Assembly: GCA_046734335.1 (NCBI GenBank)
Contig: JBKPRA010000019.1
Location: 16,617-80,616, forward strand
Length of the DNA stretch: 64,000 nt
Direction: 5' to 3'
Source: DATBLE01 sp046734335
Lineage (GTDB): Bacteria; Actinomycetota; Thermoleophilia; Gaiellales; Gaiellaceae
The notes beneath the pieces are model-generated. The model had not been told where the DNA came from, did not search any database, and saw nothing but the letters and a program-made list of their open reading frames with translations. The position numbers were made by a program, and so were the translations under genes. Below are positions 8,050 through 16,213 of this stretch, piece by piece; the stretch's first letter is position 1; each line of letters starts with the position of its first letter.

Positions 8050-10049
8050 GCTGCGCCGCGCCGCTGGGCCGTGTCGGCCCGCTCGACGATCGCGCAGAAC
8101 GCGGCGACAACGTCCGGGTCGAACTGGGTTCCGGCATGGGCCTGGAGCTCTTTGAGCGCCTGTGCAGGCGCGATCGGCAGCCGGTAGGGGCGCGGCGAGG
8201 TCATGGCCGAGAAGGCGTCGCAGACGGCGATGATGCGGGCTGCGAGCGGGATTGCGTTCCCGGCCAGACCGTCGGGGTACCCGGTCCCGTCCCAGCGCTC
8301 GTGCGTTGCGCGCACGACCGCGCCGACGCCGAGCCAGCCGGGAGCGGCGCCGAGAATCCGCTCGCCGATCACCGTGTGCTCCCGGATGAACGCCCACTCC
8401 TCGGGGTGGAGAGGGCCGGGCTTCTGGAGGACGTCGTCGGGAACAGCCAGCTTGCCGACGTCGTGCAGCCGGGCCGCAAGGCGCAACTCCTCGAGCTCCT
8501 TGGGGGACAGGCCGAAGGTCTCGCCGATCGCGGTCGCGGTCCGGACGACCTCGACGACGTGGTCCCGCAGCCCGGGTGAGCGCTCGAAGAGCGCCTGGAG
8601 CAGCATCTCGTGCTGCTCCCGCCGGCCGGAGCGCTCGCGCTTCTGCGCGTACAGGCGCTGGTCGGCCGCCCGCAGGGCATCCGTGGACGTTGCGGCTTCT
8701 TGCGGGAGGCGCACGGCGCCGAAGGAGCTCGTCACGTCGAAGCCGACTCCCGACTCCGAGAGGGCCGTCGCGGTCTTCTCGAGGAACGCTCTCTCCTGTT
8801 CGGCGTTGACGTCGGCGAGGACGCAGAACTCGTCACCCCCAAGCCGGTAGCAGGTTCCGTACGGCGCGACCACCTTCGCCAGCGATCCCGCGAGCCTGGT
8901 CAGGAGGGCGTCTCCGGCAGGGTGTCCGAAGGTGTCGTTGTAGAGCTTGAACCCGTCGAGGTCGTAGATCACGAGAAGGCTCGGCTCGGCGTGGTCGCGG
9001 TCCGCGAGCGTCGCGGCGAGGTCGTCGGTGAGCTGGCGCCGGTTGCCGAGGCCGGTGAGGACGTCGGTGACGGCGCGCCTGCGGAGCAGGCCCATGATGC
9101 GCCGGTTCTCGTGGTACGTGAAGACGAGTCGGGCCGCGACCGCGACCAGGGTTGCGGCGGCCAGGCCGACAGCGAGCAGGTTGAGCCGGTGGAAGTGGTC
9201 GACGACGAGGATGGCCAGACCGATGGCGCTGCAGACGAGCGACGTGGCGAGCAGCGGCCGCCCCGCGAGCGGGACGTCTACGTGGCAGGGGGGCTGCCAG
9301 ACGGCCGCGGCGAGCAGCAGCATGGCGGCGGGCCACAGCGCGTCGAGGATCGTTCCCTCGGCATAGCTCCCCACGGCGGTCTGGTAGAGGAAGATGCCGT
9401 CGGCGATCGTGGCCGCGAGCAGGGCTACCCCGATCAGCCCCCAGGTGCGATCGGGGCGCCAGCCCGTCAGCGCGAACACGCCGGCGACCCCGGAGAGCAG
9501 CAGGATGTCGCCGAGTGGGTAGGCGAGGTTCGTGACGATCACCGACGTGGTGCCGTCCGTCCGGTTCAGCACCACCTCGAACAGCACGGCCGATCCGAGC
9601 GCCGCCGCGGCGATCGCCGCCATCGCTCCGTCGAACCAGACCATCGGCGTGAACTCGGACAGCCGGTGTCGCACGAGAATCGCCATGCCGATGTAGCAGG
9701 CGGGGTAGAAGAGGAGGTAGAACACGTCTGCGACCGAGGGGTAGGGCGGGTCGCCCGCGTAGACGAAGTCGAAGAGGATCTCTCCCACCGCCCAGGAGGA
9801 GATCCCCGCGGCGAACGCGATCGAGGCGGTGCGCTCCGAGCGGACCATGACCGCACGAGCCACGGCCGACCCGGCGGCCAGCAGGATCAGCGCGTTGTAC
9901 CAGTAGCGGTTGAAGAACTGGTCGAAGCCGTCGCCGAACAGCGTGTAGGCGGCGAACGTGACGAGGCCGCCGATCGCTGCGACCTTCCAGACGAGGACCA
10001 CTGACCGCAGGCGAGCACCGGCGAGCGACGAGGCAGAAGCCGCGGCCAT
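8046..10049 (-). CDS. Membrane GGDEF and HD-GYP cyclic-di-GMP turnover protein
   Basis: A 667-residue regulator with eight or so hydrophobic segments in residues 1-310. A GGDEF domain follows (TDVLTGLGNRRQ near 330, YRLGGDEFCVLA near 403), then a C-terminal HD-GYP domain (HDVGKLAVPDDVLQKPG near 530, ERWDGTGYPDGLAG near 590). It is predicted to make and/or degrade cyclic di-GMP in response to a membrane-sensed signal. The GGDEF active-site motif is intact. In HD-GYP the first His of the usual HHE is Thr (ATHERWDG), which may alter metal binding. It stands alone, converging with the kinase gene. Confidence 0.92.
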   Translation of the reverse strand: MAAASASSLAGARLRSVVLVWKVAAIGGLVTFAAYTLFGDGFDQFFNRYWYNALILLAAGSAVARAVMVRSERTASIAFAAGISSWAVGEILFDFVYAGDPPYPSVADVFYLLFYPACYIGMAILVRHRLSEFTPMVWFDGAMAAIAAAALGSAVLFEVVLNRTDGTTSVIVTNLAYPLGDILLLSGVAGVFALTGWRPDRTWGLIGVALLAATIADGIFLYQTAVGSYAEGTILDALWPAAMLLLAAAVWQPPCHVDVPLAGRPLLATSLVCSAIGLAILVVDHFHRLNLLAVGLAAATLVAVAARLVFTYHENRRIMGLLRRRAVTDVLTGLGNRRQLTDDLAATLADRDHAEPSLLVIYDLDGFKLYNDTFGHPAGDALLTRLAGSLAKVVAPYGTCYRLGGDEFCVLADVNAEQERAFLEKTATALSESGVGFDVTSSFGAVRLPQEAATSTDALRAADQRLYAQKRERSGRREQHEMLLQALFERSPGLRDHVVEVVRTATAIGETFGLSPKELEELRLAARLHDVGKLAVPDDVLQKPGPLHPEEWAFIREHTVIGERILGAAPGWLGVGAVVRATHERWDGTGYPDGLAGNAIPLAARIIAVCDAFSAMTSPRPYRLPIAPAQALKELQAHAGTQFDPDVVAAFCAIVERADTAQRRGAA

Positions 10050-10065
10050 GAGACCTGTATCGGCT

Positions 10066-11088
10066 CTAGTCGCCTCCGACTTGACCGCGAAGTGCCGGCA
10101 CGATCTCGCGACCGTAGACCTCGAGCGTCTCCTCCTGGCCGTGGGTCATGAGGTAGATGTTCCACTGGTCGACACCGGCCGCCTCGAGCCGCCGCAGCTT
10201 CTCGACATGCGCTTCGGGTGGACCGAGAATGCAGAAGCGCTCGCACGTCTCGTCCGTGATCTGCTCGCCGTGCTTGGCCCCCACACGGCTGTGCTCGGCG
10301 TAGTCGTAGGTCTCCCGCTTCATCCGTGAGACGTACTCGGTGAGCGCAGGCGGCAGGTCGGCCGGATCGTGCCGCGCGATCACGTCGAAGACGTGGTTCG
10401 ACACCATCGCCGGGAACCAGCGCACCTGCTCGCAGCTGTCTGCGAGGTCGTCGCTAACGTGCGCCGGGGCGCAGGCCATCACCTTGATCTCGTCCGGGTT
10501 TCGGCCCGCCTCCGAGGCCGCGCGGCGAACCTGGCCGACGATCCATTCCACGATCTCGGGATCGGCGAGCTGGATGATCACCCCGTCGGCCACCCGGCCT
10601 GCGATCGCCAGCACCCGCGGGCCGTAGCCGGCGACATAGAGCGGGATCTCGGAGCCGTTCTGCGCCCACTCGAGCCGGATCGCGGTGCCGTTCCACTCCG
10701 CCGGCCGCCCGTTCATCAGGTCGCGCATCATCCGGCAGGCCGCCTCGAACTCCGCGACCTTGACCGGCTGCTGGCCGATCACACGGCGGGCGGAGTCGCC
10801 CCGGCCGATGCCCATGATCATGCGACCGTTGGAGACGTCCTGGAGTGTCGCGAAGGCGCTCGCGGTCACGGTCGGCTCGCGGGTGCCCGGGTTGGTGACG
10901 TTGAGCCCGAGATGCAGCCGCTCGGTGTTCATCGCCGCGAGCGTCAGCAGCGGGTACGGCTCCTGCCACAGCACGTGCGAGTCGTACGTCCAGCCGTAGT
11001 CGAAGCCGTTCTGTTCCGCAAGCTGCATCAGCTCGACCAGCCGCTGCCACGGCGGGTCGGGAAGGACGGTGACACCGAAGGACAACAC
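10066..11088 (-). CDS. LLM-class F420-dependent oxidoreductase (TIGR03842-like)
   Basis: A 340-residue luciferase-like oxidoreductase. The sequence MLSFGVTVLPDPPWQRLVEL, then FDYGWTYDSHVLWQEPYPLL, then NGRMIMGIGRGDSARRVIG is typical of the family predicted to use F420 or FMN. The end, QWNIYLMTHGQEETLEVYG, is characteristic of a subgroup often seen with pyrimidine or hydantoin catabolic genes, as far as I recall. GTG 11088 is preceded at 9 nt by TATCCT (minus strand 11098-11103). Its substrate is not evident, and the dihydropyrimidinase lies 29 kb away. Confidence 0.85.
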   Translation of the reverse strand: MLSFGVTVLPDPPWQRLVELMQLAEQNGFDYGWTYDSHVLWQEPYPLLTLAAMNTERLHLGLNVTNPGTREPTVTASAFATLQDVSNGRMIMGIGRGDSARRVIGQQPVKVAEFEAACRMMRDLMNGRPAEWNGTAIRLEWAQNGSEIPLYVAGYGPRVLAIAGRVADGVIIQLADPEIVEWIVGQVRRAASEAGRNPDEIKVMACAPAHVSDDLADSCEQVRWFPAMVSNHVFDVIARHDPADLPPALTEYVSRMKRETYDYAEHSRVGAKHGEQITDETCERFCILGPPEAHVEKLRRLEAAGVDQWNIYLMTHGQEETLEVYGREIVPALRGQVGGD

Positions 11089-11147
11089 CGAGGAGCCAGG
11101 ATAAACGGCCCACCCTCCGGGCGATGCGGCAGTCCCGAGCTACGGGC

Positions 11148-12023
11148 TCAGAGCTCTGATGCGAGAGCGATTGCGCCGAGGACACCGGCGCGGCGCCCGA
11201 GCGCAGGGCGGACGATGTAGTCGGCGATTCCGACGCCGAGGGCCGGCACGGGCGGGTATCCGTTGACGAGCCCGGCCACCTCGTCGCGGACGATCGAGAA
11301 GAGCTTCGACGCGTTCATCACACCGCCCCCGATCACGATTCGCTCCGGCGAGATGATCGAGATCACCGAAACGAGCCCCAGCGCGAGGTAGCGTGCCTCG
11401 AGCTGCCAGACCGCGTCGACGTCGTCGAGCTCCTCGGCGGGCTTGCCCCAGCGGGCGGCGATCGCGGGGCCGGCGGCGAGCCCTTCCCAGCAGTCGCCGT
11501 GAAAGGGGCAGACGCCGTCGAATGGATCTGCATCACGGTCGTGCGGAACACGCAGATGGCCGAACTCGGGGTGAAGAAGCCCGTGCAGAGGCCGACCCGC
11601 CAACACGACACCTCCGCCAATCCCGGTCCCGACCGTGATGTAGCAGACGGTTTCCAGACCCTGCGCGGCACCCCAGCGGTACTCACCGAGCGCAGCTGCG
11701 TTCACGTCGGTGTCGAAGGCGATGGGAACGCCCAACCTGCGGCCGAGCTGCTGCCCGACATCGGTGTCCGCCCATCCAGGCTTGGGGGTGGTGGTGATGT
11801 ACCCCCACGTGGGGGACGACCGGTCTTGGTCGATCGGTCCGAAGGAGCCGATCCCGATCGCATCTACCGGGCCCTCACGTTCGAAGAAGGCGGCTGCCCG
11901 ACCAAGCGTCTCGTCGGGGGACGTCGTCGGAATCGTCTCGGTCGCCGTCAGATCGTCGGGGCCAGTCCCGACCGCACACTCCCATTTCGATCCGCCGGTC
12001 TCGATTCCGCCGAAGACCGTCAC
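11148..12023 (-). CDS. ROK-family sugar kinase, fructokinase-like
   Basis: A 291-residue ROK kinase. It has the N-terminal phosphate-binding GIETGGSKWECAVG, sugar and catalytic region DTDVNAAALGEYRWGAA, glycine-rich ITVGTGIGGGVVLAG and the zinc site made by HPEFGHLR with CPFHGDCWEG. This zinc-site spelling is typical of ROK fructokinases. It overlaps the lacI-type gene by 4 bp (ATGA) and lies across from an FrcBCA-like importer. Phosphorylation of imported fructose is the best inference; mannose or other hexoses are possible. Confidence 0.85.
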   Translation of the reverse strand: MTVFGGIETGGSKWECAVGTGPDDLTATETIPTTSPDETLGRAAAFFEREGPVDAIGIGSFGPIDQDRSSPTWGYITTTPKPGWADTDVGQQLGRRLGVPIAFDTDVNAAALGEYRWGAAQGLETVCYITVGTGIGGGVVLAGRPLHGLLHPEFGHLRVPHDRDADPFDGVCPFHGDCWEGLAAGPAIAARWGKPAEELDDVDAVWQLEARYLALGLVSVISIISPERIVIGGGVMNASKLFSIVRDEVAGLVNGYPPVPALGVGIADYIVRPALGRRAGVLGAIALASEL

Positions 12024-13084
12024 GCCCGTGTTGCCACACGGTCGTGCCCCGGGACGATCAGGGGGAGCTCACCGCGGCAGCCACATGACTCACGATGAAC
12101 GAACTTCGGTTCGAGCTGGACCCGTCGGGCAGCAAGCTCGGGATTCGCGAGACGCGAGATCAGCATCGTGACCGACTGCTCGCCGATCTGCGTATTCGCT
12201 TGAGCGATCGTCGTCAGCCGGGGGTGGAACAGGTCCGCCCACTCGAAATCGTCGAACGCGACCAGCGCCATCTCGCCTGGGACGGAGAGTGAAGCCTCCC
12301 GTAGGGCGCGCATCGCGCCAATCGTCATCCGATTGTTCGTGACCACCAGCGCGGTTGGAGGCCGGTCGAGCTCGAGCAGGCGATGGACCGCAGCGCACGC
12401 GTGGTCGACATCCGACTCGCCCTGGCCAACGAGCTCGGGATCAAAGGAAAGCGAGGCTGATTCCAGGCCCCGGCGGTACCCGTCGATCCGCTCTTCACTG
12501 GTCGCGAGCCCGCGCAGGCCGGCAATCATCCCGATGCGCTCGTGGCCCAGCGCCGTCAGATGCTCGACGAGGCGCGCAGTCGAGGCAACGTTCTCGGTCG
12601 CGATCTGGTCGAGCTCGACAGGAGCGAATCTGTCGATCAGCACCACCGGGATACCCCGCTTTCGGAGCAGGTCGAGCGCCGGGGTCGGCTCAGACGATGG
12701 CGCGAGAATGACGCCGTCTACCCGGCGTCCGAGCAGATCTCTGGTCGCCCGGAGCTCGCGTTCCGGGTCGTCGTGCGTGTCCGCGAGCAGGAGCGAATAT
12801 CCGGCGTGGGCTGCCTCCTGTTCGATTGCGTGGGCGAGCTCGGCGAAGTACGGGTTGGAGATGGCGGACATCGCGAGTCCGATCGTCCGCGTTCTCCCGG
12901 TAGCGAGCGAGCGCGCGATGCGGTCGTGCGTGTAGCCGGTCGCCTTGATCGCCTCGTGAACCGCACGCTCGGTCGGCTCGCTGACTTTTCGCGTGCCGTT
13001 CAACACGTGCGACACGGTCGACGTCGACACGCCGGCCACCTGCGCGACGTCCGCCATCGTCGTCGCACGGGGGCGCGCTGACAT
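12020..13084 (-). CDS. LacI-family transcriptional repressor
   Basis: A 354-residue regulator. The N-terminal helix-turn-helix is MADVAQVAGVSTSTVSHVLNGTRKVSE, a hinge helix follows at DRIARSLATGRTRTIGLAMS, and the periplasmic-binding-like effector domain fills the rest. It is predicted to bind the GCAAGCG-type palindromes at 13101-13126 and 13191-13216. These lie in its own promoter and in that of the divergent sugar ABC operon, giving autoregulation plus substrate induction. TAACAT ends 6 nt before its ATG, with TTGACG 16 bp further up, so the mRNA is probably leaderless. Confidence 0.93.
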   Translation of the reverse strand: MSARPRATTMADVAQVAGVSTSTVSHVLNGTRKVSEPTERAVHEAIKATGYTHDRIARSLATGRTRTIGLAMSAISNPYFAELAHAIEQEAAHAGYSLLLADTHDDPERELRATRDLLGRRVDGVILAPSSEPTPALDLLRKRGIPVVLIDRFAPVELDQIATENVASTARLVEHLTALGHERIGMIAGLRGLATSEERIDGYRRGLESASLSFDPELVGQGESDVDHACAAVHRLLELDRPPTALVVTNNRMTIGAMRALREASLSVPGEMALVAFDDFEWADLFHPRLTTIAQANTQIGEQSVTMLISRLANPELAARRVQLEPKFVHRESCGCRGELPLIVPGHDRVATRA

Positions 13085-13090
13085 GCGCCC

Positions 13091-13118
13091 ATGTTATCGG
13101 CGCAAGCGATTGCGTCAA
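13091..13118 (-). promoter_or_regulatory. Promoter of the lacI-ROK operon
   Basis: On the minus strand the -35 TTGACG (13113-13118) and -10 TAACAT (13091-13096) are 16 bp apart. The predicted start site falls on the ATG at 13084. Both LacI operators of the first pair overlap this promoter. Confidence 0.6.
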
Positions 13119-13126
13119 GCGCTTGC
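13101..13126. promoter_or_regulatory. Tandem LacI-type operators, pair 1
   Basis: Two overlapping palindromes: CGCAAGCGATTGCG (13101-13114) and TCAAGCGCTTGC (13115-13126, with a perfect CAAGCGCTTG core). Their centres are 13 bp apart, slightly more than one helical turn. They match the LacI-family core AANCGNTT. Confidence 0.75.
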
Positions 13127-13190
13127 CTGGCTTAATCGCAGTAACCAAGGGAAACTTCGGAGGCGCGTACCTTTCGATACGCCGTTTTCC

Positions 13191-13216
13191 CGCAAGCGGT
13201 TGCGCAAGCGCTTGCG
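13191..13216. promoter_or_regulatory. Tandem LacI-type operators, pair 2
   Basis: CGCAAGCGGTTGCG (13191-13204) and the perfect palindrome CGCAAGCGCTTGCG (13203-13216). Their centres are 12 bp apart and 89-90 bp from those of pair 1. The second operator occupies the spacer of the predicted ABC-operon promoter. Confidence 0.78.
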
Positions 13217-13228
13217 AGGTCGTATCAT
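13200..13228 (+). promoter_or_regulatory. Promoter of the sugar ABC operon
   Basis: TTGCGC (13200-13205) and TATCAT (13223-13228) are 17 bp apart, with LacI operators over the -35 and spacer. The leader runs about 63 nt to the AGGAGG ribosome site at 13284-13289. Confidence 0.6.
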
Positions 13229-13297
13229 CGGCCCACCCACAGGATCGCGAGCAAGCGCCGCCCGGATTCCCGCGATCCGGATCAGGAGGAGGTGGAG

Positions 13298-14317
13298 ATG
13301 CCGATTGCCAGAAGTGCGAGGAGCCGGATCGGGCTCGCTGCCGTCGCTCTGCTCGTCGTCGGAGCGACCGCAACGGCTGCAACGGTCGCGTCTGCAAGGC
13401 CGGCGAAGCCTATGGCGACGATCAAGGTCGGACTGATCACCAAGGACGTCACGAATCCGTTCTTCGTGAAGATGAAGGCCGGAGCGACGGCGCAGGCGAA
13501 GAAGCTCGGGGCCCAGCTGATCTACGCCGCGGGCAAGAACAGCTCCGATAACGCCAGCCAGATCGCCGCGATCGAGAACATGGTGACCGCGGGAGTCAAG
13601 GGAATCCTGATCACCGTCGCGGATGCGAAAGCGGAGAACGCGGCGATCGCGAAGGCGAGGAAGGCGGGTGTGATCGTGATTGCGCTCGACTCCCCGACCG
13701 ATCCGACGACCGCGGTGAACGCTCTGTTCGCGACCAACAACCTCAACGCCGGGATCCTGATCGGCAGGTACGCGCGAGCCGCCACCAAGGGCAAGAAGGT
13801 GACGATCGCAATGCTCGACGAGCACGCAGGGTCGTCGGTCGGGGCGCTCCGTCACAACGGCTTCACGAAGGGATTCGGGATCAAGAACAGCGACAAGCAG
13901 ATCGTGTGCGTCGCCAACGGCGGCGGAGACACGCCGGATTCGCAGACCGCCATGGAGAACTGCCTCCAGAAGAACCCGGACATCAACGTCGTCTACACGA
14001 TCAACGAGCCGAGTGCAGCAGGCGCTTGGACGGCGCTGAAGAACGCCGGCAAGAAGCAGGGCGACGTGACGATCGTCTCTGTCGACGGCGGCTGCGCGGG
14101 CGTGCGCAACGTCAGGGCAGGGATCATCGACGCCACGTCGCAGCAGTACCCGCTGCTCATGGCCTCCAGGGGCGTCGCAGCAGTCGTCGCCTACGCCAAA
14201 TCGGGGAAGAAGGCATCCGGATACACGGATACGGGCGTGAACCTGATCGCGAAGAAGCCCGTGGCAGGCGTACCTTCGAAAGGCGTGGCCTACGGCCTCG
14301 CCAACTGCTGGGGCTAA
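13298..14317 (+). CDS. Sugar ABC transporter substrate-binding protein (RbsB/FrcB-like)
   Basis: A 339-residue periplasmic-binding-protein type I sugar receptor. The N-terminus RSRIGLAAVALLVVGATATAATVASA is a signal peptide. KVGLITKDVTNPFFVKMKAGA begins the mature fold, with VKGILITVADAKAENAAIAKA and VVYTINEPSAAGAWTALKNAGK typical of ribose/fructose/xylose receptors. ATG 13298 is 8 nt after AGGAGG; an in-frame GTG at 13292 is too close to it. First gene of the importer operon under LacI-type control. Confidence 0.9.
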   Translation: MPIARSARSRIGLAAVALLVVGATATAATVASARPAKPMATIKVGLITKDVTNPFFVKMKAGATAQAKKLGAQLIYAAGKNSSDNASQIAAIENMVTAGVKGILITVADAKAENAAIAKARKAGVIVIALDSPTDPTTAVNALFATNNLNAGILIGRYARAATKGKKVTIAMLDEHAGSSVGALRHNGFTKGFGIKNSDKQIVCVANGGGDTPDSQTAMENCLQKNPDINVVYTINEPSAAGAWTALKNAGKKQGDVTIVSVDGGCAGVRNVRAGIIDATSQQYPLLMASRGVAAVVAYAKSGKKASGYTDTGVNLIAKKPVAGVPSKGVAYGLANCWG

Positions 14318-14333
14318 CCCGGGCAAGCGACGA

Positions 14334-14374
14334 GCCGCGACCGGGGCTACCTCCCTCCGCGCCCCGGTCGCGGC
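14334..14374 (+). other. Strong hairpin between binding-protein and permease genes
   Basis: Perfect 14-base arms (14334-14347, 14361-14374) with a 13-nt loop, located 16 nt after the binding-protein stop. No T-tract follows, so it is more likely to protect or attenuate the mRNA than to terminate it fully. A similar hairpin follows the potD-like gene. Confidence 0.65.
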
Positions 14375-14414
14375 CGGAACGCACGATCCCTAGGCTTGCC
14401 GCGAGCGGTCGACG

Positions 14415-15422
14415 GTGACGACAAACACCTTGCCAGCGGAGAAGCGCACGTGGACATCGGTGGCGCAGCTTGTGCGCCGGGTCCTGACCGCGCCGGCAGT
14501 CGGCCCGCTGCTCGCCCTCATCGCGACGATGGTCTTCTTCTCGCTGAAGACCGATCGGTTCCTGCAAGCGCAGAACCTGTCGCTCGTGCTTCAGCAGGTG
14601 ATGGTCGTCGGCGTGCTGGCGATCGGGCAGACGCTCGTGATCTTGACCGCAGGCATCGACCTGTCTGTCGGAACGGTCATGGCATTCGGCCAGATCGTGA
14701 TGACGAAGCTCGCGGTGGTCAGCGGTGTTCCCGCGATTCCGGCGATGCTGATCGGCATCGCCACCTGTGTCGGATTTGGCATGCTGAACGGCGCCCTGGT
14801 GACGACGGTGCGTCTCCCCGCGTTCATCGTCACGTTGGGCACGCTGAACATCGCGTTTGCCCTGACGCACATCGTCTCGAACGACATGACCTTTTCGCCG
14901 CTCCCGAGCGCGATGCTCTTCTTCGGCCGGACGTTCACGATCGCCGGAGCCGACTTCACCTACGGAGTCGTCCTGATGCTCCTGCTGTACGCGCTCGCGT
15001 GGTTCGGGCTCAGCCAGACCGCGTGGGGCCGCCATGTCTACGCGGTCGGCGACAACCGCGCGGCGGCCCGACTGACCGGGATCAAGACCGAGCGTGTTCT
15101 CTTCGGTGTCTACACGCTCGCAGGCCTCACATCCGGAATCGCGGCGATGCTGCTGGCGGCGCGCACCGAGCTGGGCGACCCGAATGCCGGCCAGACGACC
15201 GAGAACCTTGACAGCATCACCGCGGTGGTGCTCGGGGGAACGAGCTTGTTCGGAGGCAGAGGGACCGTGATCGGGACACTGATCGGCGCGATGATCGTCG
15301 GCGTGTTCCGGAACGGCCTCACCCTGATCGGCGTCCAGGTCATCTACCAGTACCTGGTCACCGGCATCCTCGTCATCCTCGCGGTCTCGGTCGATCAGCT
15401 GACGCATCGGAGGGAGTCGTGA
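14415..15422 (+). CDS. Sugar ABC transporter permease (RbsC/FrcC-like)
   Basis: A 335-residue permease with eight to ten hydrophobic segments. It contains the family hallmarks GQTLVILTAGIDLSVGTVMA, VRLPAFIVTLGTLNI and VVLGGTSLFGGRGTVIGTLIGA. It starts with GTG at 14415, 97 bp after the binding-protein gene, and ends with a 4-bp overlap with the ATPase gene (GTGA). It forms the homodimeric channel for the sugar bound by the upstream receptor. Confidence 0.92.
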   Translation: MTTNTLPAEKRTWTSVAQLVRRVLTAPAVGPLLALIATMVFFSLKTDRFLQAQNLSLVLQQVMVVGVLAIGQTLVILTAGIDLSVGTVMAFGQIVMTKLAVVSGVPAIPAMLIGIATCVGFGMLNGALVTTVRLPAFIVTLGTLNIAFALTHIVSNDMTFSPLPSAMLFFGRTFTIAGADFTYGVVLMLLLYALAWFGLSQTAWGRHVYAVGDNRAAARLTGIKTERVLFGVYTLAGLTSGIAAMLLAARTELGDPNAGQTTENLDSITAVVLGGTSLFGGRGTVIGTLIGAMIVGVFRNGLTLIGVQVIYQYLVTGILVILAVSVDQLTHRRES

Positions 15423-16213
15423 CCGCGCCGACGCCCGTGCTGGAGGCGCGCGGCCTGGTGAAACGCTTCGGCCAGGTCGTCGCCCTGAACGAGACGGACT
15501 TCGACCTGTTCCCCGACGAGATCACTGCCATCATCGGCGACAACGGCGCCGGGAAGTCGACCCTGATCAAGGTGCTCTCCGGGGCGTTCCAGCCCGACGA
15601 CGGCGAGCTGCTCCTCGACGGCGAGCGCGTGCGTTTCCGCTCGCCGCTCGACGCCCGGCGAGTCGGGATCGAGACCGTCTACCAGGAGCTCGCCGTGGCG
15701 CCTGCCCTCGACATCGCAGCAAACATCTTCCTCGGGCGCGAGTTGCGGCGACGAGGCCTCGCTGGCCGGCTGCTTCGTGCGCTCGACAAGCGAACGATGC
15801 GCCGGGAGGCCACGCGACACCTTTCAGAGCTCCAGATCCGTATTCCTTCTATAGGCCAGGCCGTCGAGAATCTCTCCGGCGGGCAGCGCCAGGGCGTTGC
15901 GGTCGCCCGGGCCGCAGCCTGGGGCAAGCGGCTCGTGATCATGGACGAGCCGACGGCCGCGCTGGGCGTGAAGGAGACCCGGCAGGTCCTGGATCTGATC
16001 CTGCGGGTCCGCGAGCGGGGCCTGCCCGTGATCCTGATCAGCCACGACATGCCCCACGTCTTCGAGCTCGCTGATCGCATCCAGATCATGCGACTGGGTA
16101 GGCGTGTCGCCGTCGTCACCCCGCGGACCCACTCGATGCCGGAGGCGGTGGCGATCATGACCGGCGCGACCCGCGTCGAGCTCGAGCGCACGCTGACCAA
16201 GGAGGAATCGTGA
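15419..16213 (+). CDS. Sugar ABC transporter ATPase, single-domain (FrcA-like)
   Basis: A 264-residue ATPase. Walker A is GDNGAGKSTLIKVLSG, the Q-loop region is IETVYQELAVAP, the signature is LSGGQRQGVAVARA, Walker B is RLVIMDEPTAALG and the H-loop is ISHDM. Unlike RbsA/XylG it has only one nucleotide-binding domain, as in FrcA of fructose importers. It overlaps the aldo/keto reductase gene by 4 bp. With the ROK fructokinase-like gene across the divergent promoter, a fructose-like substrate is the leading inference. Confidence 0.92.
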   Translation: MTAPTPVLEARGLVKRFGQVVALNETDFDLFPDEITAIIGDNGAGKSTLIKVLSGAFQPDDGELLLDGERVRFRSPLDARRVGIETVYQELAVAPALDIAANIFLGRELRRRGLAGRLLRALDKRTMRREATRHLSELQIRIPSIGQAVENLSGGQRQGVAVARAAAWGKRLVIMDEPTAALGVKETRQVLDLILRVRERGLPVILISHDMPHVFELADRIQIMRLGRRVAVVTPRTHSMPEAVAIMTGATRVELERTLTKEES

